A stretch of DNA of 64,000 nt from Impatiens glandulifera (Eukaryota; Streptophyta; Magnoliopsida; Ericales; Balsaminaceae), in contig NC_061864.1 in NCBI RefSeq assembly GCF_907164915.1, forward strand, positions 22,168,616 to 22,232,615. The letters run 5' to 3'. This document shows, in pieces, positions 1 through 13,803 of the stretch. A program made the position numbers and the translations under genes. The first letter of the stretch is position 1. Every line of letters begins with the position of its first letter. A model generated the notes under the pieces. It made no database searches. It saw only the letters and a list, made by a program, of their open reading frames with translations, and was not told the DNA's origin.

Positions 1-3000
1 TACCCTTAAAACAAAAATAATAACATCTCTTTCATTTCTTTATGTTTAAAACATAAATGTATATATTCAGTTGACTGTAGGTTTTGACAGTGAGGTTATG
101 TTCGTTGTCAACCAGATGTCATATATATATTGCCTAATTAAAAAAATACAAATATATAATTTATCACAAATTAATTAAAAATAAAATAGGTGAAAGATAA
201 TATTTATAATAAAAATAAATACAATTAAAATATAATTATTAAATTAAGTATTCCAACCCATCTTTCTTTAATATAATATAAACGAAAAGAGTTATTTGAA
301 AATGTAAATATTAAATAAGATATTTTTAATTAGTTTAAATGTAATAAAATTTAAATTATTACAATGATCTTATTTAAGAAATTTAAATTTAAAATTATTA
401 CAAATATATATTTTTATCACAAATTAATTAAAAAATAAAATAAGTAAGATAATATTTATAATAAAAATAATTACAATAAAAATATAATTATTAAATTAAA
501 TATTCCAACCAGTAGTTTAGTTCTTTAATATAAATATAAAATAACAATAAGAATTATTTGAATAAATAATTATAGAAAAGGTAAATATTAAATAAGATAT
601 TTTTCATTAGTTTTCAATACTGTAAAATTTAAAATTCAATGTAATAAAATAATTTAGGTGACCATAATCTTATTTATGAAATTAAAAATTAAAATAAAAA
701 ATTAATACAAATATATTATTTATCACAGATTAATTAAAATATATTAATTAAATTAAGTATTCCAATCAATAGTTATTTAATAAAAATATAAACGACAATA
801 GTTATTTGAATAAATAGCTATTTAATATAAATGTAAAGGACAAAAATTATTTAAAATATATTAATTTATTAGAGGAAGAAAATAATGGGAGGATCTGTTG
901 TACAATTCAAAGATTATAACACCTTTTTTTTTCAAAAGAATAAAAAAAATTACAGAATATGTGAACATACCTAAGTTTTAAAATACTAACGACACAATTC
1001 CCATAAAATAGTACTAATTAGATAAAAATAAAAATACAAATTGAAGGAGATTTGAGGAACTTATAGTTACTCTAAAAATAAATATAAGTAAAGTATAATC
1101 ATTAAATTAAATATTAAAATAAACAGTTATTTAATATAAATGTAAACGACAAAAATTATTTGAATAAATAGTTATTTAATATAAATGTAAACGACAAAAG
1201 TTATTTGAATAAATAACTATAAAATATGTAATATTAAATAAGATATTTGTAATTAGTTAATGTAATAAAATATGTGACAAATGATCTTATTTAAGAAATT
1301 TAAAATTTAAATTAACCGATCAATAATTAATTAAATAATAAAATAGTTGAAAATAATTAGAAATATATAATAAAGATAAATAAAATTATAATTATTAAAT
1401 TAAGTATTTAAAATGACAATAATATTATTTGAATATGTAATTATAGATAATGGAAATATTAAATAAGATATTTTTCATTAATTTTTAATACTGTAAAATT
1501 CAATCTAATAAAATAGTTTAGGTGACAATAATTTTATTTAATAAATTTAAAATATAAAATTAATACAAATCACAAATTAGTTAAAAATAAAATGGGTGAA
1601 AGATAATATTTTAAATAAAAATAAAAATAATTAAAATTAATTGTTTCAACCAATAATTATTTAATATAAATATAAATTTCCAGAGTTATTTGAATAAATA
1701 ATTATGACTAATGTAAATATTAAATAAGATATTTTTCATTAATTTTCAATCCTGTAAAATTCAAATGTAATAAAATAATTTAGGTGACCATAATCTTATT
1801 GATTAAATTAAAATTAAACTATAAAATTAATACAAATATATTATTTATCATAAATTAATTAAAATATATTTATTAAATTATGTATTCCAACCAATAGTTA
1901 TTTAATATAAATATAAACTTTAATTATGTGAACATTATAGCAATTTAAATAGAGGAAGAAAAATAGGGCATATAAGATAAAAATTCAAATTGAAGGAGAT
2001 TTGAAGTACCTATCATCCTTCTTAAAATAAATACATTTAAAATATAAATTATTAAATTAAGTATTAAAATAAATAGTTATTTAATAAAAATGTAAACGAC
2101 AAACATTATTTGAATAAATAATTATTTAATATAAATGTATACCACAAAAGTTATTTAAATAAATAGTTATAAAATATGTAAATATTAAATAAGATATATG
2201 TAATTAGTTAATGTAATAAAATAATTTACATGACAATGATCATATTTAAATATTTAAGAAATTTAAATTAACAATCACAAATTAAATAATAATAAAATAT
2301 GTGGAGATAATAAAAATAATAAAAATAAATACAATTAAAATATAATTATTAAATTAAGTATTCCAACTAATAGTTATATAATATAAATATAAAATGACAA
2401 TAATAATTATTTGAATACATAATTATAGAGAATGGAAATATTAAATAAGATATTTTCATTAGTTTTTAATACTTAAAAATAAAATAGGTGAAAGATAATA
2501 TTTTAAATAAATTCAATTATTTAATATAAATATAAATTACAAGTTATTTGAATAAATAACTATGAATAATTTAAATATTAAATAACATATTTTTCATTAG
2601 TTTTTAATACTGTAAAATTCAATGTAATAAAATAAAATCTTATTTATGAAATTAAAAATTAAAATATAAAATTAATGTAAATATATTATTTATCACAAAT
2701 TAATTAAAATATATTTATTAAATTAAATATTCTAACAAATAATTATTTAATATAAATATAAAAATTAATTATACCTAAATCCTGAACTTTAATATCTGTA
2801 AATTATCGTTATATAAAATTCATTACTAGAGGAATAAAATAGGATATATAAAGATTAAAATTAAGAAGATTCAAGTACCTTTCATTACTCTAAAAATAAA
2901 TACAAGTAAAATATAATTATTAAAAAAATTACTTGAATAAATAGTTATAAAATATGTATATATTACCTAAGATATTTGTAATTAGTTAATATAATAAAAT

Positions 3001-4230
3001 AGTTTATGTGACAATGATCTTATTTAAGAAATTTACAAATTTAAATTGACGTTCACAAATTAATTAAATAATAAAATAGGTGAAAGATAATAAGAAATAT
3101 ATAATAAAAATAAATACAATTAAAATATAATTATTAAATTAAGTATTCTAACCAATAGTTATTTAATATAAATATAAAATGACAATAATAATTATTTTAA
3201 TATATAATTATAGAGAATGAAAATATTAAATATTATATTTTCATTAGTTTTTATTACTGTAAAATTTAATGTAATAAAATAGTTTAAATGACAATAATTT
3301 TATTTAAGAAATTTAAAATATAAAATTAATATAAATATATAATTTATCACAAATTAATTAAAAATAAAATAGGTGAAAGATAATATTTTAAATAAAAATA
3401 AATTTAATTATTAAATTAATTATTTCAACCATAGTTATTTAATAAAAACATAAATTACAAGAGTCTTTTAAATAAATAATTATGAATAATGTAAATATTA
3501 AAGATGGTATTTTTTCATTAGTTTATAATTTAGGGACAATATTGGTCTTATTTAAGAAATTTAAATTTAAATATTTAAATTAATACAATTATATAATTTA
3601 TCACAAATTAATTAAAAAATAAAATTGGTGAAAGATAATAAAAATAAATACAATAAAAATATAATTATTAAATTAAGTATTCAAGTTATTTAATATAAAT
3701 ATATACGACATGAATTATTTGAATACATATTGATGAAGAGCGTAAATTTTTAAAAAAAAAAATTAGAGTTGTTTGTCACACGAGCTATTTTATGTGGATA
3801 TATAAATGATTTGACTTTATAACGGTATAATCTGTTTTTTTATAATTTCTCATTAAAAATATATAATTATTTTCTAATATTAATACAAAGCATATAAATT
3901 CCTTTTAGTAAAAAAACAAAAAAAAATAAAAATAGGAGAAAAGTTATTTAGTTAAAAAATAAAATAAAAATATTTAAATTAATAACTTAAGGCCTAAGTT
4001 TAAATTATTATAATAATATTTAAATAATTCTTAATTTTTTATTTATATCCTCATTAATTACATGAATTAAATTATTATAAAAGATATATATTAAAATATC
4101 TTTTATGAATTAAAATATATATGTTTATTAGATATTTATAAAATCTGTAAATATTTTAACAAAATAATTCAACTTTTTATTATATTCAATAACTTTTCTT
4201 AAATAACCCAATCCCATTATATATCATTTA
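1..4230 (+). repeat. AT-rich satellite-like tandem array, left of the GL2 gene
   Basis: From position 1 to about 3750 the same ordered set of words returns again and again: a block with aataagatattt, then gtgacaat-a-cttattta, then tatcacaaattaatta, then aggtgaaagataa, then ttattaaattaagtattccaacc. The word aataagatattt appears near 314, 590, 1236, 1461, 1722, 2187 and 2443, giving a rough period of 240-280 bases with longer gaps where a unit is rearranged. From about 3762 to 4230 comes a non-repeating tail (ttgtttgtcac ... acccaatcc). The array and its tail both reappear in the same orientation at 9530-11540. No coding sequence is seen. Confidence 0.75.
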
Positions 4231-4377
4231 GATTTCTTTTGATTTTCTAGATTTTCAAAATATCTAAACTTTTTGCTTTGTTTACAAATTCATAAATTAG
4301 TATCTATCTTTTATATTAAAAAAATAATAAAAATTGGAAAATAAATGTACTTTTAGTTAATGAAAATTACAGTATCA

Positions 4378-4385
4378 TAAATGCA
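4378..4385 (+). promoter_or_regulatory. L1-box-like motif upstream of GL2
   Basis: TAAATGCA, an exact match to the L1-box bound by HD-ZIP IV proteins, lies about 490 bases before the GL2 start codon. Since the downstream gene encodes an HD-ZIP IV protein, self-regulation or control by related epidermal factors is possible. At 4718-4723 TAACGG fits the YAACNG MYB site; in Arabidopsis GL2 is a target of R2R3-MYB/bHLH complexes. Both are short motifs that can arise by chance in AT-rich DNA. Confidence 0.4.
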
Positions 4386-4874
4386 ATTTAAGGACATGAG
4401 ATTTAAATGGGATAGATGAAGCAAATCAGAAACCAGATTTCATAAATATTTAATATCATATCAATCTTTACTTTTTCATTAATTGAGTAACTTTTTCTTT
4501 TATTTTAATATTAAAAATTAATTAATTAGACATAAAATATTACAAATTTTTAACTATATATATGGGTTTGTATCATGTTGATAGCATTGTGAATTGTTTT
4601 GTGTTTATCATTTTCATTTGTTCTCCATTGTAAGGTATGTTTCTAACTATTTTTTATTGTTAGATGAGAGTTTGAAACATGTTTAGTCTTCTCTCTCTCT
4701 TCTTTTGGTTTTAAATCTAACGGTCAACTCCTACTGGCCTGATGATGATGAAGAAGTAAAAAGAATGGTTTTTTTTCTAGCATCTTTGTTTTATATCCTT
4801 AACTCAATCTGACCCCACCTACCGTTTCTCTCTCTTCTGCATAATCTAGAATCAAGATCAAGAATTTTCATTTC

Positions 4875-7800
4875 ATGGGACTCAACGAGGACGATATGTC
4901 GAATCATCACAACTCTTCTCTTACAAAAGATTTCCTTGCTTCCCCTCCTGTTCTTTCACTCAGCCTCGTACGTACTCTCTTTCTGTCTCTGTCTGTCTCT
5001 GTTTATGTTTCTCAGGTCGATTCTCCGATGATGTTAAGTTTTTGACTAATCCTTCTGCTCGTGCAGGCAGGGATTTTCCGATATGGGGAGTCGTCATCGT
5101 CGGCGGCGGCGGCGGCGGCAACGGCAGGAATGGAGGAGAATGCTGATCAAGTGGTACTGGTGGAGGAGGGAGGAGGAGGAAGGAGAGACGAGTTGACGCT
5201 GGATATTAATAGTGATAATTCCGGTGCGGCGAGATTGAGATTGGAGGAAGAGATCGACGGCGAGGGGCTGCTGGGGGATTTTGAAGATGAAGATGATGAT
5301 GAGGTTCAGTATGAAGATGATGAAGATGATCATGATATTGGAGATAGGAGGAAGAAAAGGAAGAGGAGAAAGTATCATAGACACACTCCTGAGCAAATCA
5401 AAGAGATGGAATCGTATGTTTTCTTTCTTTCTTCCTCTTTTGATAATTTTTTTTAACTAGGGTTTAAAGTGGTATAACCTTATATAAATTGGTTATATCG
5501 ATACTATCCATATAGGCGCCGTGTTTTTATTTCACTCATAAAATGAAACATATTTACAAAAGTGAAACATCACTCTCCTCATTTGCTGATTTCACATGTA
5601 GCGATGACTTAGTGGATACAAACACGACCTATATGGCATCACACCCATAAATTGACATATTTTTTTTTACCTTTAGCATGTAAAAAAAAACATCTTTAAA
5701 AGGGTTTTTTCTAATGTAATAAAAGTTAAATCTTTAATTTTGAAGTTTTTTTTCTACCCTTTATTTATTATTTGAGTGTGACAGTCATTACTTATTAAGG
5801 AATAATTAATTTGATTTGTTTTCTTTTTATATATATATAGGCTATTTAAAGAATCACCACATCCAGATGAGAAACAAAGAAAACTACTGAGCATTCAACT
5901 GGGACTTTCAGCTAGACAAGTCAAATTCTGGTTTCAAAATCGCCGTACCCAAATCAAGGTTAGTACATTATTTTTATTTATCAATTTTCATATATATATA
6001 TATATATAAGTTACAAACTTGTATTTAATTATAGGCTATGCAAGAGCGACATGAGAATTCACTTCTCAAAACTGAAATGGATAAAATAAAAGATGACAAT
6101 AAGATCTTAAGAGAAACCCTGAAGAGAGCTTGCTGCCAAAATTGTGGATTCACCAATGCTGCCCCCGAAGACCAACATCTTCATGATGAAAACATTCAAC
6201 TCAAGGCTGAGGTCTTAATTAAGATTATTAATAATAATAATAAACCTCTTCTTCTCAATTTCTAACATTCTATTAAATTTTGTGTATGACAGGTTGAAAA
6301 ACTGAGAGCGGTTGTAGGAAAATACCGGCCAGGATCTTTGCTAACTAGTTCATCGTGTTTGAATGGAAACGAGCATGAGGATCGAAGCTTGTTGAATGTC
6401 AACAATGGAATTTTCGGGCTTGAAAAGCCGAGAATAATGGGGATTGCCAATCAAGCAATGGAAGAACTTAAGAAGATGGCTACTGATGGTGAGCCCTTAT
6501 GGGTACTTAGCGTGGAGACTGGTCGAGAAATTCTCAACTATGATGAATATACTAAGGATTTTTCGTTGGATAATGGAATGAATCTAAGGCCGAAAAGGTC
6601 CATTGAAGCTTCGAGGGATTCAGTGGTAGTCTTTATTGATCTTCATCGTCTTCTGCAGTGTTTCATGGACGTGGTAACTTTTAGTCTTTTTCTTTTTATT
6701 TGGTTTCAATGTTTATATTAAATAAATTTACCTTATTCTTCAATTTATGTATGATGTAGAATCAATGGAAGGATATGTTTTCATCCATTGTCTCAAAGGC
6801 TAATACTGTCTATGTAATTAGCAATGGTGAAGGACCTCATAGGAATGGTGCTATTCAATTGGTAAGTATTGCAATTTTTCCATAACTTACATCTTTATTA
6901 TTAATATATGTTTTAAATTATAGTGACAAAATCATTAATTCAACATCTCTATTGGAATTGGACTGATTTGTATAGATGTTTGCGGAGCTACAAATGCTGA
7001 CACCATTAGTGCCGACTCGAGAAATTAACTTTGTCCGATATTGTAAGCAAATGAGTGTTGATCTATGGGCGATAGTTGACGTTTCTATAGATCAATTCGA
7101 AGACAACTTCAATTCGTCCCACATGAAGTGTCAAAAAAAGGCATCTGGTTGCATCATTGAGGATAAGGGAAATGGTCATTGTAAGGTGACATGGGTGGAA
7201 CACTTAGAATATTGTAAGAAAACCATAGTTCCTACAATGTATCGATCGATAGTTAATAGTGGAATGGCTTTTGGTGCGAAGCGTTGGGTCTCGACGCTTC
7301 AACAACAGTGCGAGCGTATCGTGTTTTCCTTGGCCAGCAATGTCCCGACAAAGGATTCTACTGGTAAGGCTATTTATCGATAGTTGTGTTTTTATGTTTT
7401 TTGTTATTTCGATAGGTAAGTTTGACAGTTTGAGAATGAAACGTTTCGCAGGTGTGCCCTCGTTGGCGGGTAGGAAAAGCATTTTGAAATTTGTGCAACG
7501 AATGACGTCGAGTTTTTGTCGTGCTATTGGCTCGTCAAGCTACCATACTTGGACGAAGGTGTTAAGCAAAAACGGGGAGGATATACGCTTATGTTCTAGG
7601 AAGAACTTGACTGATCCGGGGGAGCCTCTAGGTTTGATTGTATGTGCGGTTTCATCTTTATGGTTGCCCGTGTCTCAACATGATCTTTTCGACTTCTTAA
7701 GAGACGAAACCCACAGACATGAGGTTGGTTGGTTGGTCGGTCTTAACATACTTTGTTTTTTTTTTCAATGATAAGAGATTGATGAAATGTTGATTCTTGT

Positions 7801-8547
7801 CATTTTGTAGTGGGATGTAATGTCAAAAGGTGTTCCTTCGAAACTCATTGCGAACTTAGCTAAAGGACAAAACCAAGGAAACGCGGTTACAATACAGGTA
7901 AATTTCATTTTCTACTTCTATACACGCATTTAAAATCTACCCGGGTTAAAAACTTTTCACAAAATCAACCTGAGCTATCAAATCTATTTATGTCAATTAG
8001 TTAGCTATAGCCTAGGTAACGTTATGGTAGATCCTCACTTATATACAACACCCTACTTTTTTTCAATTTTTTTCCTTTCAAATTTTATATATACAAGCTA
8101 CAAACAATGCAATGCAACACAACACGAGTTTGCTTACGATAATGTATTTTATTTCAGACAATGAAGGCGAAGGATAACAACAACATTTGGATACTTCAAG
8201 ATAGTTGCACGAACAATTATGAGTCAATGGTGGTTTATGCTGCGGTGGACGTATCAGGAATGCAAAGCGCGATGGCAGGATGCGACTCTAGCCACACCAC
8301 AATATTGGCATCGGGTTTTGCGATTTTATCGGACGGAATGGAGTCAAGGCCAATGGTGATCAGGACGAGGCAAGAAGAGGAGGCGATGGGTGCGGAAGGA
8401 GGTTCGGTGCTTACTATGGCAATCCAAGTTCTTATAAATAGCAACCCAACTGCCAAATTCAACATGGAATCAATGGAATCTGTCAATTCTATCATTTCTT
8501 CATGCTTTAAGAAAATCAAGATAGCTCTTCATTGTGAAGAGTGCTGA
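4875..8547 (+). CDS. GLABRA2-type HD-ZIP class IV transcription factor
   Basis: Nuclear regulator of epidermal cell fate (trichomes, root hairs, seed coat in Arabidopsis). Exons by splice sites and phase: 4875-4967, 5067-5413, 5841-5958, 6035-6211, 6293-6673, 6760-6861, 6976-7363, 7452-7723, 7811-7897, 8158-8547; 784 residues against about 747 in Arabidopsis GL2. The ATG at 4875 gives an N-terminus ending [19 protein letters not shown], very like GL2. An Ala run and an acidic stretch (about 50-122) precede the homeodomain (about 128-188, with [12 protein letters not shown]). A zipper-loop-zipper follows, with the CxxC (CQNC) near 225 typical of the class. A START domain (about 285-530) and the C-terminal HD-SAD region complete it. 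The protein ends LHCEEC, close to GL2's ending. The first exon is absent from simple ORF calls because it is only 31 codons. No frameshift is seen. Assignment to GL2 rather than an HDG paralogue rests on the two termini. Confidence 0.93.
5508..5645. mobile_element. Possible MITE in GL2 intron 2
   Basis: A stretch beginning atccatataggcgccgtgttt is mirrored about 110 bases later by aaacacgacctatatggcat, giving imperfect terminal inverted repeats of about 20 bases inside intron 2. No clear target duplication was found, so the ends are approximate. It could be an old miniature transposon or a chance hairpin. Confidence 0.35.
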
Positions 8548-9529
8548 TTTTCTAATTTTATCATTTACTAGATATTAAGATAGACATCATCGAACAAGAT
8601 TTTTCTTCCTTTTCTATTTTTGATTTTTGCTTAGAGAATTGAATAAGGTTATTTGAATTTTTGCTTAGAAAATTGAACAAGGTCAACTGTTTTTCATAAC
8701 AGCTATATTCAGTAAGTTTGATTATATTGCAAATTAATGTTATTTGTTTTGTTTACTACATATTGATAATTTTGGATTTTTTTTTGAAAAATTGATACTA
8801 ATTGAAATATTTATATTCTATTAAATCATTTATTAAAAGGATTTCATATTCAAAGTAATTTCTTGATTTAACTACTTTTATAAATTTTGTCATGTTCTAT
8901 CAAAATTTATCACAACTCTAAAATAAAACCTTTTTTATTTGAAAAATCTATTAAAGTATTTTTGAATAACAAATATTAAAATTTGTAGTAAATTTAATTT
9001 TATTTCTACAAGAATTGACTTTAAATTCAAATCTAATTTTTGTGTTTGAAATTTTTATAAAATTGTAACTCATTATAATTATTATGTTTAATAAAATTAT
9101 AATAAAAACAATTTAAATAAATATTAGGCATGTTATTAAGATATTAGTTTAAAATAATACACTGAGATGTCATAATTATCAAGAGTTTTATCTACAGTTC
9201 AATTTTTAATAAATATATATAACATTAACTATTTAAATTAAAATATTTATATATAGGATATTTTAATTAATAAATTAATAAGTTGTTTTGATTGCAAATA
9301 AAAACAATAAATATTAAAATTGCACAATTTGAGAATTATATTGATTTTGATCCCTGGTAAAAAATGTTTTGTAAGGAGGACAAAGTATTATTATTTGTAA
9401 ATATTAATATTTAAATAGAATATATATTTATATGATAAGAGGAAAAAATGCAAATTTTAATAAGTCAAATAAAAATAAAAATAGAGTAAGAGAGGAAACA
9501 AATTAAAATTTATGTCATAAAATTTCATT
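8548..9529. other. GL2 3' flank, AT-rich, no gene seen
   Basis: This contains the presumed 3' UTR of the GL2 gene, then AT-rich DNA with poly-A and poly-T runs. No reading frame, RNA gene or clear transposon end was seen. Confidence 0.6.
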
Positions 9530-11540
9530 ACTAGAGGAAGAAAATAAAACAGATAGGCTGAATGAGATTCGAGTTACATGTAGTTACTTTAAAAATAAAT
9601 AGAATTAAAATATAATTATTAAATTAAGTATTAAAATAAATAGTTATTTAATATAAATGTAAACGAACAAAAATTATTTGAATAAATAAATATTTAATAT
9701 TAATGTAAACGACAAAACAAAAGTTATTTGAATAATAATTATAAAAATGTAAATATTAAATAAGATATTTGTAATTATATTTGAAATTTGTTTATTAAAA
9801 TTATAATTCTTAAATTTAAATGTTCAAACAAACAAAAAAAAAAATATTATTATTTTTAAATATTAATATTTAAAGAATATATATTTATATGTTAAAGAGG
9901 AAAAAAATGCAATTTTTAATAAGTAAAAAATGTGAGTGTAAGAGAGGAGCCAAATTCAAATTTATGTGGACTAGAGGAAAAGAATATGATAAATATGCAG
10001 GAAGGAAATTGGAGATACCTATCAATACTAAAAATTAAATACAAATTAGTAAAATAAATAATTGTTTAATATATATATATATATATATATATTTAACTAT
10101 TTATTGAAATAACTTTCTATCGTTTACATTTTATTTTGTCGTTTATATATATATAAACGACACGACAAAATAAAATGTAAACAAAAGTAAAGTTATTTGA
10201 ATAAATACTTATTTAATATAAATGTAAACGACAAAAATAAAAGGAACAAAAGTTATTTAAATAAATACTTATTTAATATAAATATAAACGACAAAAATAA
10301 AAGGTAAACGACAAAAGTTATTTGAATAAATACTTATGTAATATAAATGTAAACGATAAAACTTATTTGAATAAATATTTAAAATTGTAAATATTAAATA
10401 AGATATTTGTAATTAGTTTACGTGACAATGAATTTATATAAGAAATTTAAAAATATAAATTAATACAAATTTATAATTTATCATAAATTAATTAAATAGT
10501 AAAATAGGTGAAAAATAATAAGAAATTTATAATAAAAATATAATTATTAAATTAGGTATTCCAACTAATAGTAATTGACAATAATATTTATTTGAATAAA
10601 TAATTATAGAGAATGTAAATATTAAATAAAATATTTTTCATTAGTTTATAATATTGTAAAATTTAATATAATAAAATAATTTCGGTGACAATAATTTTAT
10701 TTAAGAAATTTAAAATATAAACATTAATACAAATATATAATTTATCATAAATTAATTAAAACTAAAATAGATGAAAGATAATATTTTAAATAAAAATAAA
10801 TATAATAAAAGTATATTTATTAAATTAATTATTCCAACCAATAGTTATTTAATATAAATATAAATTACCAGAGTTATTTGAATAAATAATTATGGACAAT
10901 GTAAATATTAAATAAGATATTTTTCATTAGTTTATAGTTTAGGGACAATAATCTTATTTAAGAAATTTAAATTAATACAAATATATAAATTATCATTTAT
11001 TACAAATTAATTAAAAACTAAAATATGTGAAATATAATATTTATAATAAAAATAAATACAATTAAAATATAATTATTAAATTAATTATTCAAGTTATTTA
11101 ATATAAATATACTACAAGAATTATTTGAATAAATATTTAGGAAGAAGGTAAATATTCAAAATTCTTTAGAGTTGTTTGTCATAAGAACTGAACTATTTTA
11201 CGTGGATATATTGTTGATTTGAATTTCAAATAGTATAATCTGTTTTTTTATAACTTCTCATTAAAAATATATAAATATTTTCTAATATTATTACAGTATA
11301 TAAATTCCTTTTAAAAAACAAAATAAAAAATGTGATCTTCAAGTTATTTAGAAACGACTCCTTGTCTTTTAATTTATATCTTCATTAATTACATGAATTT
11401 AATTATTTAAAAAAATATATATTTATTAGATGTTAATAAAATCTGTATATCTTTTAACTAAATAATTCAACTTTTTATAATATTAATTAATTATTATTAA
11501 AATAACCCAATCCTATTATCTATCATGTGTAGAAATTTTT
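9530..11540 (+). repeat. Second copy of the AT-rich array, right of GL2
   Basis: It has the same words in the same order and orientation as 1-4230 (aataagatattt near 9762, 10394, 10627 and 10910). It is followed by the same non-repeating tail: agttgtttgtca at about 11168, and the run from tcattaattacatgaatt to acccaatcc at about 11385-11512. The GL2 gene therefore sits between two direct copies of one repeat block. The block is about half as long here as on the left, mainly because there are fewer units. Confidence 0.75.
10122..10182. repeat. Perfect 21-bp inverted repeat (hairpin)
   Basis: The 21 bases at 10122-10142 are the exact reverse complement of 10162-10182, with a TA-rich palindrome in the middle, so nearly the whole 61 bases can fold on itself. 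It lies inside the AT-rich array next to a TA microsatellite (about 10068-10093). The arm contains the array's gtaaacgac-like word, so it probably arose by a local inverted duplication of array sequence. Confidence 0.8.
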
Positions 11541-12499
11541 GTTTAGAGCTTTGGTGTTCTATATTTCTTCATTGGAATCAATCTAGAGGCTCAAATTAGC
11601 TGATACAACAATTTTTTTAATTTTTGTTTGTTGTCCCAAATTATATTTTATTTGATAATAACTTAAAACTTTTGAGATCCAAAATGTTAGATACAAACAA
11701 ATTGTTTAGAGAAATTGGTTTCTGAGAAGGTTGGGTGTTTTACAATCATATCAACTGATTTCTAAACTTGTTGGTTCCAAAAAAGACAGAATTCGGTGGT
11801 GGAGTGGACTTAAAAAAAAATTTAGGGTGGCTAAAATAAAAAAAAATGTTTTTTTTTTTAAATAAAACAGGTAAATAAAAGTAAGTTTTACCATTTTTTA
11901 ATAATTAAATAAATAAAATATTGAATTCTATTAAAAAAAATTAATAATTAAAGGGTAATGTCACATTTTAATTTTTTTTACGGAGTGGGTTTCAGCCCAC
12001 CCAAGTCCCTACATAAATTCATCCCTAGTTATTTCTAAATTGTTAATTTTTCAAATGACTTGAAATCCTTTTCAATACAATTAAAATAAGTTCAAAAAAT
12101 TGTTGAGGCTTTGATACATCAAGTAATGATGAAATTAATTGTCAAGGTAGTTTAGAAAAACTAAGAACTTGCAAAAGATTTTTTAAAAATTAGCCTTTAT
12201 ATTTTGGTTTAATATATTGAGTGTTTATATATTAATTTTGATGCTTTATTGATTTTCAATTTAAATTAATGGGTTAGAGAATTATATTTCTGGTATGTGT
12301 TTTAATCATAATTATATTTTATTTTGTATTAGATAATGCTATTAAGTGATTGAGGATAGTATAGGGTAACTACTGAGTTACACTTGCACTGGTTTGAAAG
12401 TGAAACCTAAAAAAAAAACTTTTTTTTTTCACAATTGAAAAGTAACTAATAATTATTGGTCATCACTCATCAAGCCAATCTAAGAACTAGAGGCCATGC

Positions 12500-12539
<40 letters not shown>

Positions 12540-13365
12540 TATATTTATTTATTTATTGATTGTGGTCATACAATTTAAAAACAAATGATAGATGGTAGAG
12601 ATTGGGCTTCCAATGACATGACATTCTACCTATCATCTTTAAAATGTGTCTTGTATCATTTGTCTATAGGGTAAGTTTACATTTAATAATTTATCTTTTC
12701 AATTTATTAATTTTAAATTATTATAATTAATTTTTGAAAAATATTAATATATTTTAAAATTATATATATTTTACATATATAAATTTATTATTATATATAT
12801 TTTTATTTATATATACTTTTATTATTATTATTTAACTTATTCATTCCTTAGATATTTCTCTTAAATATATATATTCTAAGAATGATTAATCTAATGTGAT
12901 ATAAATGATATTCGTTTAATTATAACGATAAAATAATACAAAAATACGAAGGTTGACTTTGACATCAAAATATTTGAAACACAACGAGATTAACCATTTG
13001 AAAACAACAATAAAAACATAAATAAAACATGATCACCAACAAACAAATAAACATAAGCATTAAGGAACTCGAAGATTCTTTAGAAGACCAATAATTCATC
13101 AGTCGCACCTCCACAATTTTTTTGAAAAACATCTCCTTTATCGTCATAATAATTCCGTTATGGATTAAACGAATCAGTCAAACGCGATCACTGAACATCA
13201 TACAGTTCTTTCTAGTCATATATTCCACTAGAAAATAATCAAGATAGGTTCATCGACTCAATCCAACCGAGCTCACAGTTTCTATTCAAGACAATCGACC
13301 ATTCACTTAGACATGTATTGCACAAATATATTCATAGATGTTGTGTATTTATAAAAGTGGAAAAT
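11541..13365. other. Intergenic stretch with an ATA microsatellite
   Basis: AT-rich non-coding DNA. The only distinct structure is a run of about 13 ATA triplets at 12500-12540. A 60-codon open frame on the minus strand at 12965-13147 is low-complexity and is not supported as a gene. Confidence 0.55.
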
Positions 13366-13520
13366 GATCACCTATATGTGGATCATGTAAGCTATTCATT
13401 TATAAAATGTGAGAAATGATTAGTTACAATGTAGATCATAAATCAAGAACAATATGGAAATCAATTAAAGTCTAATTTTATTTATTTTTACATTAATCGA
13501 TTAGGGAGTTTTTATATATG
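13366..13520 (+). repeat. Upstream block shared by the two HPPR copies (copy A side)
   Basis: About 150 bases here (gtggatcatgtaagctattc ... tttacattaat) closely match 23846-23990. Here the block ends about 285 bases before the HPPR start codon; for the second copy the matching block ends about 2.5 kb before it. This shows that the gene duplication included the upstream DNA. Confidence 0.75.
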
Positions 13521-13803
13521 TTTGAAACAAAAATCTTCCGAACATTACTAAGTTTCAATCTCGTAAAAACATATATTGTTAGAATGTAACTGGAATTGAA
13601 TTACTAAGTTTGGCGGGGACATAATTTGAATTCAAAATTCTTTGCTTGTTTGATAATTGTGAGTTTCCTATTCCAAATATGAAAGAACACATTGACCCTA
13701 TTTCTGAATGTAGGGCATGAATGGGATTCAATAAAATCCTCATTTTCTTTCTTTTAGTAGCCACCAATAATTGGAGACGAAACCATTGACGTCGCCGGAA
13801 TCC

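Noticed and set aside
5094..5396. 100-codon minus-strand frame opposite GL2 exon 2
   Set aside because: It is the complement of an Ala, Gly and acidic repeat-rich coding exon; low complexity and no start context.
7259..7771. 170-codon plus-strand frame across GL2 exons 7 and 8
   Set aside because: It is out of frame with the START-domain coding sequence in exon 7 and reads through intron 7; only its second part coincides with the real frame of exon 8.
13771..13803. Upstream start for HPPR copy A
   Set aside because: The frame opens at a TTG, not an ATG. The ATG at 13804 gives the family N-terminus and matches copy B.
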